Shown: positions 1 through 7,184, numbered from the stretch's first letter. The stretch is DNA of 7,995 nucleotides from Thermoplasmata archaeon (GCA_021792045.1 JAJYVJ010000074.1:1-7995), one strand, 5' to 3'. A program made the numbers and translations. Notes: a model not told the origin generated them from the letters alone.

Positions 1-1
1 C

Positions 2-124
2 GACCTGGATGAGTTCCTGAAGGAAGAGGCAAGCCTGCAGGGCAAGCTGTCGGAAGGACATGACTTCATGGAGGGAGTAAAAGCCTTCAGGGAAAAGCGC
101 AAACCGAAGTTTAAAGGAGAATAA
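2..124 (+). CDS. Enoyl-CoA hydratase/isomerase (crotonase family), C-terminal fragment
   Basis: The frame is open from the window edge to a TAA at 122-124 and gives 40 residues. The pattern is the classic crotonase C-terminus: an alternating helix containing EGHDF, then MEGVKAF, then an EKRKPKFKG tail. In the family this corresponds to the 'T/S-x-D-x-x-EG-x-x-AF-x-EKR-x-P-x-F-x-G' ending. The complete enzyme (about 250-260 residues) hydrates trans-2-enoyl-CoA in fatty-acid or related acyl-CoA breakdown in the cytosol. The catalytic glutamates lie upstream of the window, so the exact substrate cannot be judged. It looks more GC-rich than the island that follows and probably marks the host side of the left boundary. 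The stop is followed within 10-20 bases by a T-rich stretch. Confidence 0.85.
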   Translation, partial: DLDEFLKEEASLQGKLSEGHDFMEGVKAFREKRKPKFKGE

Positions 125-127
125 TGG

Positions 128-145
128 TGGTTTTCCTGTCTTTCT
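128..145 (+). terminator. Possible T-rich transcription terminator after the crotonase gene
   Basis: Just after the TAA stop the plus strand carries T-runs (TTTT near 131-134 and TTTC near 141-144). Archaeal termination commonly needs only U-rich tracts without a hairpin. No stem is visible. This rests only on composition and position. Confidence 0.3.
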
Positions 146-253
146 CCATATTTCAATTTATTCTGAAGCGTTCATGGAGGGACATGTCACTATCTCAAGG
201 CCACAGACAAGAAGTTAGAGAGATGGGCAGGCTAATGCTTCCTTGTTTTTACC

Positions 254-262
254 ATTTATATT
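254..262 (+). promoter_or_regulatory. TATA-like box upstream of the decayed IS630 transposase
   Basis: ATTTATATT is centred about 32 bases upstream of the ATG at 291. That spacing fits an archaeal TATA box serving a nearly leaderless transcript. A shorter copy of the same AT-rich string (ATATTTCAATT) also occurs at 148-158, so chance in AT-rich DNA is possible. Confidence 0.35.
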
Positions 263-290
263 TCAATTAACATACTTTCACTGTTATCAC

Positions 291-838
291 ATGCCAGGGA
301 AGCAGTATAGTCCAAGTGGCCAGAGGGAGTTCCAACAGGACTTAAGAAAACAGCACACATGCTGTTTTTACGAAATGCGCGGGGGAAAAGGATCCCGGAT
401 ATGGCAGATACGTTCAGGACAGAACACTGCGATTAAGTGGAGAGGTCGCTACACACCACGTGGCACTGAAGGCATATATGATGTCCCAGGTCCGGCAAGC
501 CGAAGTTCTATCCGGAAGGCGTAATGGAAAGTGTTGTCGATTTCCTGGCCACACCGCCTCCAGGTGGGCATGCAACATGGAACCCAGTCATTATGGCAGA
601 AAATCCTACCATGTCATCAGACAGAGTGTGGACTATCGAAGTAAGACTGCCTGAGGCAGAGTGTTTTCATCTATTCAGTTTCAAGGCTGCTTGGACACAG
701 CGATCATGGCACAACCGAGGTGTGTACCTGCACCTGAACCAGCAGGAGGCCGTTGAGGAGGTTAAATCCAAGATGAAGGATTTTTTTCGGATAGAGAAAA
801 AGGAGGTGCCATTCAATGAAATCGTGAACCGAATATGA
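291..838 (+). pseudogene. IS630-family transposase, frameshifted and internally deleted
   Basis: No single frame is open, but stitching frames together rebuilds an IS630-type protein. It starts at ATG 291 (MPGKQYSPSGQREFQQDLRK), shifts frame in the A-run at 347-350 to read TAHMLFLRNA, and shifts back in the G-run at 381-385 to read GKGSR. It then continues (with a probable further indel pair near 398-425) to NTAIKWRGRYTPRG, and shifts again at about 521, where restoring one base would join RKA to MESVVDFLATPPPGGHATWN and so on to SSDRVWTI. That N-terminal part is the family's helix-turn-helix plus the PPxxGHATW segment. Immediately afterwards comes LPEAECFHLF, which resembles the end of the DDE domain (the 'PELNPxEE' region), and then the usual C-terminus (HNRGVY, EEVKSKMKDFF, NRI). 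Almost the whole catalytic core is missing: about 180 residues remain of the usual 340-370. It cannot encode an active transposase. Convincing terminal inverted repeats were not found. Confidence 0.72.
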
Positions 839-909
839 CGCCGCGGGAGAGAGGGCACCTAACTTTGTATTTACCCAAGGCTTGTTAATAATTATTGGAT
901 CATTTGTAT

Positions 910-918
910 TGATATAGT
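910..918 (+). promoter_or_regulatory. Candidate TATA box for the surface-protein gene
   Basis: TGATATAGT sits about 34 bases upstream of the GTG at 948, in an A/T-rich stretch followed by an A-run and GAAATAC. That would place transcription initiation a few bases before the start codon, consistent with the near-leaderless first genes common in Thermoplasmata. No Shine-Dalgarno sequence is visible before 948, which agrees with this. Confidence 0.35.
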
Positions 919-947
919 AAAAAAGAAATACTTTGTAACACTGATAC

Positions 948-2831
948 GTGGTGCACAGAACAGCAGCCACTATTTTGATAGTGGTAGTGGTAATCACTGC
1001 GTTTACAGGTGCAGTGCTGATCACACACCTTAGTATTATCGGTTTAAGTAAATCAAGTCAGTTAAAATCCACTTCAGGTAGCAACCAATCTAATTCAAAT
1101 AATAATACGAACACCAACAGTACATCTGGGAATTCTGCTGGACAGGTAATTTATATCAATGAGTTCAAGGCAACAAACAATACAATAGAAGTGCCACACC
1201 CTTGGAAAGATGCATTGAACTTGAAGGTGTACAGTTCAAACCTTTCTCAACTATCTATATCTGTTGTAGCACCTGATGGGTTTACGCCATATGATAGTGG
1301 GTATTCCCATTTGGTCTCCGGATATTTCAACACCACTATACCTCTTTACTTCTCATATGTCAATCAGACAGGTGATTATAAGTATAGCTGCACCGTATCA
1401 AACGGTAAAAATACAGTAAACAAGATGATTTCTATTAATTCGATCAGTCGCATAAATGATTCATTGGAGCTTCCAAGTAAGATCGAGGTTGGGGTAAATA
1501 GAAACTTGTCATTTTCTAGTATCACTGGAGGAGGTAGCATATCCAATTATACAATGAATATCTTAGGGCCAAATGGTAAAACAACCAGTTTTTATAGTAA
1601 GGTAAATTCTTACGACCCACCTATTGGAGGGACTTACAATGTCTATGCCTCAATTAAAGATCAATATGGGTACACTTGTTCCACTGAGGGGTCTTTCTAT
1701 GTTAATTCTGCCCTTACTATCTCCATCGGTAACAAGTATGTACAACCGATTCTGGACTCGGTTGACGCAGTTGTAGGTCAAAATGCAACATTTTATTCCA
1801 CGGCGAGTTTTGGTGTATTTCCTTACTACTATGTTTGGACATACGATGGCCACGAGGTTTCCACTTCTCCGAGTGTCAACGTATATTTCAATCAGACTGG
1901 TATATTCAGCCTGAGGTTGACGGTAACCGATTCTATTAATGTTGAACAAACAACAGGTACAGACATTTATGTTAATGTTCCTCCTTCTATCGCTCTTTCA
2001 TCGAATCTTACCAACATACCTCATGCTAGTTCAAACGAGGTTTATGCTAACCTCACCAATGTAAACTCTGATGAGTATTATCAACTCACCATCTATGTGA
2101 ATGGCGTGGCTGATGGTGGTGAAGTAGTTTATGGAAACCCCATCTACAATAATTTCTCTGAGCAAATCCAAAACTGGATCTACTCTATAGGGTACAACAC
2201 TATAACTGCAAAATTCTCAATGGGCCTGGGCTACACTTTATCAAAGTCTATTACTGTGTACTATGAGTCGGCACCCATCCCTGTTGTAAGCGTTCAAAGG
2301 TGGACTGGTGATCAGGGACAACGCGATTGGTTGAATGGCTCGGCTTCTTCTGGAGTAGGGCCATATAATTACACTTGGTACATAGGCGGTGTTATATATT
2401 CACACAACTCCGATATTGATCCATCGCTCTATGGGAATTCATTTAGTCCCAAATTGGTAGTAACCGATGCTCTAGGAAATAGTGCATATGAAGAAGTCTA
2501 CATCACTGTAAATCCGCCTCTTATTGTAAATGTAACTATGAGCAGCTATAACCTGTCATCAGTACTTGATACACCAACTTTAACACTTTCCATTTCAGGC
2601 GGTACCTATTTTGGAAATATAAATGGTGCTTATAACATAAAATATGAATATACTATATTGGTGGATGGTAGTCTTTACAGGTTCGCCAATTATCCCACAG
2701 AATATCTAGATACTGGTTGGGCTCAAGGAACTGTGTCTTTTCTTCAGTATGGGAACAATACGATACAAGCCATTATAACAGATGCAGCTGGTAACACTGT
2801 TACCTCTACTGTGTACATCACAGTAAATTGA
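948..2831 (+). CDS. N-terminally anchored surface protein with multiple PKD/Ig-like domains
   Basis: This is a 627-residue protein. GTG 948 is the first possible start after an in-frame TGA at 942-944; a second GTG follows directly at 951. Residues 7-32 form one hydrophobic helix (ATILIVVVVITAF) after a short basic N-terminus, so it is a signal anchor or uncleaved signal. Residues 36-64 are a Ser/Asn/Thr-rich stalk. About six beta-sandwich-like units then follow: roughly 66-165, 170-252, 265-343, 345-438, 446-522 and 525-627. Units 3 and 5 carry the PKD signature (FPYYYVWTYDG...LRLTVTDS and GPYNYTWYIGG...LVVTDALGN), and the last unit ends in TDAAGNTVTS...ITVN. There are about twenty N-x-S/T sequons, pointing to heavy glycosylation outside the cell. 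Only two cysteines occur (148, 244). No C-terminal anchor, catalytic motif or calcium-binding repeat is seen. It is transcribed alone, convergent with the next genes. Its role is not identifiable; surface layer, adhesion or recognition are options. Confidence 0.85.
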   Translation: MVHRTAATILIVVVVITAFTGAVLITHLSIIGLSKSSQLKSTSGSNQSNSNNNTNTNSTSGNSAGQVIYINEFKATNNTIEVPHPWKDALNLKVYSSNLSQLSISVVAPDGFTPYDSGYSHLVSGYFNTTIPLYFSYVNQTGDYKYSCTVSNGKNTVNKMISINSISRINDSLELPSKIEVGVNRNLSFSSITGGGSISNYTMNILGPNGKTTSFYSKVNSYDPPIGGTYNVYASIKDQYGYTCSTEGSFYVNSALTISIGNKYVQPILDSVDAVVGQNATFYSTASFGVFPYYYVWTYDGHEVSTSPSVNVYFNQTGIFSLRLTVTDSINVEQTTGTDIYVNVPPSIALSSNLTNIPHASSNEVYANLTNVNSDEYYQLTIYVNGVADGGEVVYGNPIYNNFSEQIQNWIYSIGYNTITAKFSMGLGYTLSKSITVYYESAPIPVVSVQRWTGDQGQRDWLNGSASSGVGPYNYTWYIGGVIYSHNSDIDPSLYGNSFSPKLVVTDALGNSAYEEVYITVNPPLIVNVTMSSYNLSSVLDTPTLTLSISGGTYFGNINGAYNIKYEYTILVDGSLYRFANYPTEYLDTGWAQGTVSFLQYGNNTIQAIITDAAGNTVTSTVYITVN

Positions 2832-2913
2832 TTTCTACTTCTGACTTTAACTTGAGATATTATTAATAATGAAAGGGAAACTTACCTAATTTTGCTAAGG
2901 AGCGGTATGGATT

Positions 2914-3540
2914 CTAATGCGTTGATAAGAGATGCCTCCTAAGTCTGTCCCGACACAGACCCCACATACAACTTTTAGTTACATATATTAATTTCACTAG
3001 AGGGAACGCCTTTGAAATTTCATCAGGGTCATCAGGTTTAAGATGACTCCTCTTATCATAATAAAATGACACAAACAGTGTGCTAGGATTTCTACCTGAT
3101 AATCAGGTTAGTTTACTTAGATCCTTCTCAAGCCTAGATATTACTGCATTCTTGCTTCCTTTTCTGTTTACCTTTATCTCCAAAGCTAATGCACTTCCTT
3201 CAAAAGCATAACTTTTGCTATTCAAACCTCCCTCTCTACTTCCATTGTCAGAATACGTATCTAAGTCAGGGACATCTACAACAGCTAAGTCCACACGGTT
3301 AGAAAGCTTTCCATTTTCGCCAAAGGAGGAGACCTCTGAATGCAAAGGTATAGATCGCACATCATCACTTGTTTTCTCCAATAAGCTTAAAGATTTATGA
3401 GATAGTAGATTAGAAAAAAGATGTCCTTGCAGGTCGCCTTCCGTAAGGATAACATTGGGATTCTCTATAATATAGTCAGCAGTTCTGAGTAGTTCATTGT
3501 ACGCCAAAGTGGAAATATTTGCAGTGTTTCGGTGAGTCAT
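2914..3540 (-). pseudogene. PD-(D/E)XK nuclease-like protein interrupted by an in-frame TGA
   Basis: From ATG 3540 the frame runs 145 codons to a TGA at 3103-3105. The first part looks like a restriction-endonuclease fold: an acidic helix LTEGDLQGHLF (E34, D36), a strand with LHSEV (E69), RVDLAVVDV supplying D84, and ALEIKV supplying E121-x-K123, followed by a helix RLEKDLSKL. That is the order expected for PD-(D/E)XK enzymes. Beyond the TGA the same frame stays open 62 more codons to TAG 2914-2916. It reads like the missing end of the fold: FVSFYYDKR, a PDDPDE helix start, then a KLIYVTKS strand. With readthrough the protein is 208 residues, a normal size for this class. A single CGA-to-TGA transition would explain it. 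The gene starts 42 bases after the membrane protein gene on the same strand, so co-transcription is likely. The 145-residue product keeps all predicted catalytic residues and could still fold in part. The nuclease assignment is by motif only. Confidence 0.65.
3094..3108. repeat. 15-base palindrome spanning the internal TGA stop
   Basis: ACCTGAT and ATCAGGT flank a single central base, giving perfect 7-base arms. The internal stop codon of the nuclease-like gene lies inside it. The one-base spacer is too short for a compact hairpin loop, so a dimeric-protein site or chance is more likely than an RNA structure. Confidence 0.4.
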
Positions 3541-3582
3541 TGTTATCGATACATGTTTGCTATTATTGTTCCTGTTATCGCC

Positions 3583-4105
3583 TTAGATATCAGCACTAGT
3601 TGAAGGTTCATTTCTGTGTTTTTTCGTTCTTGCTTTGAACCAGTCTACTATTGACGGAAATATTTTGTAGGTGTTAAAAAGATTACCAGTACTCATAAGT
3701 GCTGCGATGAAGATTGCGGAATGTTCACCTACACCCATACCTGCGAAAGTGGAAACTTCTCTTGGAAACATATATTCAACCAGTGAAATAGTGAATATAA
3801 CCGAAGCAATGGATAAGAAACCAAATTCTACTTCTTCTTTCTCTTGGTTCCGAACGAATTTGCGTCTAATTTTTATCGCGTTAGCGGCCCCCTTTGAATG
3901 GTAGGAAAACAAAAATGACAAAGATTAACAATATAGTCGTATAGCCCACAAGATTTGCGGAAACAGTGAATACTGAGATTGCCCAAACTATAAACCAGAA
4001 AATACCTAAGCCAATCAATATCCTAGATCTCCATTTCTGAAACCTTACAATTTCTTTATTTGTAAGGGTTAAAATCATAGATAACAACATATAAAAGAGT
4101 GCCAT
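3583..4105 (-). pseudogene. Four-helix membrane protein split by a +1 frameshift in a G5 run
   Basis: Two overlapping frames join into one plausible protein. The upstream part starts at ATG 4105 and gives 74 residues to a TAA near 3881. It has two hydrophobic helices (about 32-50, IGLGIFWFIVWAISVF, and 53-70, VGYTTILLIFVIFVFLPF) after a charged segment KEIVRFQKWRSR. In the other frame, directly after the run AAAGGGGG (about 3889-3896), AANAIKIRRKFVRNQEKEEVEFG follows. Two further hydrophobic stretches come next (FGFLSIASVIFTISLVEYMF and GEHSAIFIAALMSTGNLF), then a basic tail ending at TAA 3583. Removing one G joins the parts as ...LPFKGAANAIKIRRK..., about 173 residues with a charged loop between two helix pairs. 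Alternatively, the downstream part could begin at TTG 3921. I recognise no family. Gene order, between the STAND NTPase and the nuclease-like gene, suggests one module. The frameshift may be a mutation, phase variation or a sequencing error. Confidence 0.55.
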
Positions 4106-4146
4106 TAAATAATTTTGGTCGAGGTGCTCTTAATGTCCGGATAAGC

Positions 4147-4158
4147 TTTACATAAATC
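4147..4158 (-). promoter_or_regulatory. Candidate TATA box for the membrane-protein/nuclease pair
   Basis: On the minus strand this reads GATTTATGTAAA, preceded by an A-rich stretch that could act as a BRE. It is centred about 48 bases upstream of ATG 4105, so initiation would leave a leader of roughly 20 bases. It would place the membrane-protein and nuclease-like genes in a transcription unit separate from the NTPase. Confidence 0.35.
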
Positions 4159-4346
4159 TTTCTTGAAATAAAGGGACTATATAGTTGTGCGACACATAGA
4201 ATTCAATTTTATCATTGGTTCGTTATGCTGTGTTCTTATTCAGGAAGCGGAGCTGATAGGGTTTCATAATTTGTTTCAAGAGAAACTACCAACCGGAAAA
4301 TTCCAAAATCTTGGTCATTTTTAGCCAATCTCATGATATTACCATG

Positions 4347-4354
4347 CTTATATA
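4347..4354 (+). promoter_or_regulatory. TATA-like box before a small plus-strand reading frame
   Basis: CTTATATA is centred about 35 bases before GTG 4386. This is a good archaeal spacing and the best reason to think the short frame at 4386 could be transcribed. It is also consistent with chance in AT-rich DNA. Confidence 0.3.
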
Positions 4355-4370
4355 TCAAGCAGCGTAATGA

Positions 4371-4556
4371 TCCCTGCAAGTTAACGTGGAAATTCTTGAG
4401 CATGACGAAAGATATGGTTTTTTAATCATACATGAACTAGGCATTGACAATAAAGAAACAATTGATTTCTTAATGGGATTTGACCCTGAATAGAGACCAG
4501 CAATTCTTGTTGAAGTGATTGAGCTGAGAGTCAAGTGTCATTTCTTACTACATTGA
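4371..4556 (+). pseudogene. Stop-interrupted small reading frame of unknown family
   Basis: GTG 4386 opens a 35-residue frame (VEILEHDERYGFLIIHELGI, then FLMGFDPE) to a TAG at 4491-4493. The same frame stays open for 20 more codons (RPAILVEVIELRVKCHFLLH) to TGA 4554-4556. Upstream the frame is blocked by adjacent TAA and TGA at 4365-4370. Amphipathic alternation and acidic/hydrophobic balance look protein-like on both sides of the TAG. A decayed gene is more likely than a functional peptide, because three different stop codons interrupt one frame. I do not recognise the family. Confidence 0.3.
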
Positions 4557-4595
4557 TTAGAAGCAATTCAGGATGTTCTAACTGCTTAGGATTTG

Positions 4596-7184
4596 TCAAT
4601 CGCCATTGTTGTTCAACTTCTTTTGCAATTCATCATATTTCCTTGTCCAATTTTGGCTTTCTCCACAACTTTCCCTACCTTTCTTAAGTAGTCTATTCAT
4701 TTCTTTTGAATCGAAACTGCCAGAAGCTATAGTATATTTGACAACGTTGTAACTTGCACTGCATATTGCGATATCCTGAGGTTCAATCGTTCTGTTCCCA
4801 ATCTTATATGGTTCAATGCCATTGCGAAGGAATTCTAACCCCCTGTCGACCTTTGAATCTTCACACAATGCAGAGCCTAAAAAGATGTAAGCTTTTGTCC
4901 TTGTGTTTATTATCTTAAGATCGGTCGGAGAGATCTCCAGGGCCTCGTTGCATATCTCTATAGCCTTAAAATAAGAAGAAACTCCTCGTTCGTTGTCTCT
5001 TCTATGCAAAAAAGCCTCTGCCTTCTTAATGTGATTGTCAGCTAGATACAGTAGTGTAATCAATTTATGCCTGTAATTGGGATACTTCTGCTCTTGGAGT
5101 GCTGTTGTAAACTCTTCTTCGGCTTTGTCGTAGTCGCCGATAAATGTATATGATCTTCCCAGTTCATTGTTTATTGGTAAATATTTTGGATTAATCGCTT
5201 TGGCTTTCTCCAAAATCCGGATAGACTCCTTCAAATTTTGCGTTTTTCGCAAAAGTTTTCCATAATGTAATAGCACATGAAAGTTATCAGGATCTACATT
5301 GACGGCTCTTTTCATCAAAGCTACGGCTCTATTTATATTGTTCCGAGAATATTCAAATTTTGAATATTCTGTAAGCATATAAGAAAAATCCGGGGAGATT
5401 TTTAACGCTTCTCTGAACTCTTTCTCTGCGAGTTCTGGTTTATCTTGAGCGGCATAGTTTTTGGCAGACTTAACATGCATGAAAGAAAGTTGATCACTCT
5501 CTGTTTTTGCCCCTATTGAAAAGAAAGATTGGAAATAAGCCTGTTTGGCACTCTCTTCCCCGTGAATTTGTTGACTCAAGTCATAGAATCTGGTGTTTAG
5601 TTGTTGAAAAGTCTCTTGGTCCTCCCTGAGTTGGCTATTCACAAATCCTCTTGTCAAGTCGAGCATTGAAAACATGGTTTCGATCCTGCCATCCTTTTCA
5701 GCAGTTCCGGGTATAACAAAGGAACTAAGTTGTAATTCGCGAATTGCGGAATCAAACTCATCTTCGTTCAAATCGGATAGATGCATCAAAAAAGGTCGCT
5801 GTATTGGTTTTTCACCGTAAACCGCCATGCTATATAGGATTATTTTTGAGTCTTCTGAAAGTAGGTTGAAAACATCATTAAACACGAATTGGTCTATGGC
5901 ACTTTCCCCTTCGTAGATGTCTGAGAACGACTTTTCAACATCCCTACCCAGGCAAACCTGACCTATAGACCACTTGATCAACAAAGGATAATTCCTTACT
6001 CTATTACACAGCTCCTTTATCTTGGCATCACCAAACCTCAACAAATCAGGTCTGTTTCTTTCCTTAGAAATCAACCGAAACAGAATCATTGCATCCGAAT
6101 CGCTAAGGTCGCCAAGTGGATATCTTCTTTCAATCTCCCCCAGACCTTTCCTGCTAGTAATCAATACCTGAGAAGGTCTCGGGATATCCTTTATGAAATT
6201 TATAATCGCATCATCATAAAAAATGGTTTCAAGATTGTCTATAATTATGAGGTTTCTTTCTTTAGAAAATCTGGAATACAAGAAATTTCTGTAAGAGTCA
6301 ACTTGAGACTTCGCGTCTTCTAATGCCTTTGCGCCTTCTGAATCTATCAACGAAGCTATTTCTTGAAGAAGTTGCATATCGTTCTGGATTCCGGAAGTCA
6401 ACTTGATAATTCCAGCGTCTGTGAGTTTATCCTCTTTGGCACTGAACCACATCATCGCAGTAAATGGGTTATCGAAATCAGAGAGTACGTCATAACACAT
6501 CTTGAGCGCTGTAGCGGTCTTACCAACTCCTCCAGCCCCTACTATGCTTAATATTCTATCTTGGTTCGAGAACAATATTTTTTTCAAATCCTGAATTTCT
6601 TTCCTTCGCCCAACAAAACCACCATCTAAATCGAAATCTTCACTGGGTAGGTTATTAGGGCATTCAAATTCTTCAAAGAAACTCGAAGGAATCTCATCGG
6701 CGGATTTGTAGCCCTCATTCTCTAAGTATTGGACTATACTCTTGGATTCTGGCCCTTGGCAGAGTTTTCTTACCAAGTCTATTATTTCTTGGAAGTCTTG
6801 AAAGCTGAATGATAATTTAGAGTGAGCAATCTTCTTTCTATACTGGTTTAATTGATTCATTTGATCATCGAACCTTTGAACACCAATCTCTCCAAAGAAA
6901 GGCTTACAATAACTCAGTGTGTTGTTGAATTTGACAATCTCTTTCAAATTTAGAAGAGTAAATTCATCAAAAAACACAGATATATCTGCATCGGTGTCAA
7001 ATTCATCAAATCTCTCTGTGTCTGGCCCCTCAAAAATACCTTTCGGAAGTTTTTCTTTCCAGTTTGCACCAAATCTAGGAAAAAACACTTTGTTTACTAA
7101 GAACTCTTTCAGATCTGCCTCAAAGTTGTTTATGAGGACATCGTAGCCGAATTTGCGATAAAGTTTTACTTGATCTTTGCTCAG
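4596..7184 (-). CDS. HEPN-STAND NTPase-TPR protein, probable antiviral/abortive defence protein
   Basis: The frame gives 862 residues from a CTG at 7184 or 830 from the first conventional start, GTG 7086-7088. The upstream start is preferred because residues 1-32 (LSKDQVKLYRKFGYDVLINN, then EADLKEFLVNK) form the helical opening expected before FGANWKEKLP. GAGGGAG at 7189-7195 lies a few bases before the CTG, and an in-frame TGA at 7194-7196 closes the frame. Numbering from GTG 7088: residues 1-115 are a HEPN-like helical domain with R84-x4-H89 (RKKIAHS), the motif of HEPN RNases. Residues 155-400 are a STAND/NB-ARC-like NTPase, with FVGRRKE, Walker A GAGGVGKT (184-191), Walker B LIIIDNLE (280-287), sensor ITSRKG and PLGDLSDSDAMILF. 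Residues 400-480 look like a winged helix. Residues 540-760 are at least four TPRs (for example PELAEKEFREALKISPDF). By family logic, ligand binding to the TPR end would trigger NTP-driven assembly and activate the HEPN RNase. It acts in the cytosol. The antiviral role and target are inferred. Confidence 0.85.
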   Translation of the reverse strand: MSKDQVKLYRKFGYDVLINNFEADLKEFLVNKVFFPRFGANWKEKLPKGIFEGPDTERFDEFDTDADISVFFDEFTLLNLKEIVKFNNTLSYCKPFFGEIGVQRFDDQMNQLNQYRKKIAHSKLSFSFQDFQEIIDLVRKLCQGPESKSIVQYLENEGYKSADEIPSSFFEEFECPNNLPSEDFDLDGGFVGRRKEIQDLKKILFSNQDRILSIVGAGGVGKTATALKMCYDVLSDFDNPFTAMMWFSAKEDKLTDAGIIKLTSGIQNDMQLLQEIASLIDSEGAKALEDAKSQVDSYRNFLYSRFSKERNLIIIDNLETIFYDDAIINFIKDIPRPSQVLITSRKGLGEIERRYPLGDLSDSDAMILFRLISKERNRPDLLRFGDAKIKELCNRVRNYPLLIKWSIGQVCLGRDVEKSFSDIYEGESAIDQFVFNDVFNLLSEDSKIILYSMAVYGEKPIQRPFLMHLSDLNEDEFDSAIRELQLSSFVIPGTAEKDGRIETMFSMLDLTRGFVNSQLREDQETFQQLNTRFYDLSQQIHGEESAKQAYFQSFFSIGAKTESDQLSFMHVKSAKNYAAQDKPELAEKEFREALKISPDFSYMLTEYSKFEYSRNNINRAVALMKRAVNVDPDNFHVLLHYGKLLRKTQNLKESIRILEKAKAINPKYLPINNELGRSYTFIGDYDKAEEEFTTALQEQKYPNYRHKLITLLYLADNHIKKAEAFLHRRDNERGVSSYFKAIEICNEALEISPTDLKIINTRTKAYIFLGSALCEDSKVDRGLEFLRNGIEPYKIGNRTIEPQDIAICSASYNVVKYTIASGSFDSKEMNRLLKKGRESCGESQNWTRKYDELQKKLNNNGD

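Larger units (their letters stand above)
4106..4595. other. 490-base gap with fragmentary plus-strand coding sequence
   Basis: There is no intact gene here. The first 60 bases hold the likely promoter of the membrane-protein gene. On the plus strand one frame gives 45 residues at 4187-4324 (VRHIEFNFIIGSL, then ELIGFHNLFQEKLPTG). A different frame becomes coding-like at 4371-4556, with one stop inside it. On the minus strand nothing persuasive is seen. The pattern fits a decayed gene between the two minus-strand genes rather than a designed regulatory spacer. Confidence 0.5.

Noticed and set aside
524..838. A stand-alone novel 104-residue protein
   Set aside because: Its start matches the IS630 PPxxGHATW region and its end matches the IS630 C-terminus, and it connects to the upstream frame by one missing base, so it is part of a decayed transposase.
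200..900. Terminal inverted repeats of the IS630 relic
   Set aside because: The best match found was only about seven bases (AAGTTAG near 212 against the complement of CTAACTT near 859), too short and without a clear TA duplication.
2852..2868. ATTATTAATAAT palindrome between the convergent genes as a terminator
   Set aside because: It is pure A/T with no loop and no T-tract after it; such strings are expected by chance in AT-rich spacers.
3019..3036. Tandem ATCAGG repeats as a regulatory array
   Set aside because: They are explained by the codons of the Pro-Asp-Asp-Pro-Asp-Glu stretch in the downstream part of the nuclease frame.
2914..3105. Reassignment of TGA to a sense codon, or selenocysteine, to explain the internal stop
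   Set aside because: TGA is the natural terminator of the surface protein, the STAND protein and the DUF2080 gene in this window. No SECIS-like hairpin is apparent, and the local context gives no reason for selenocysteine.
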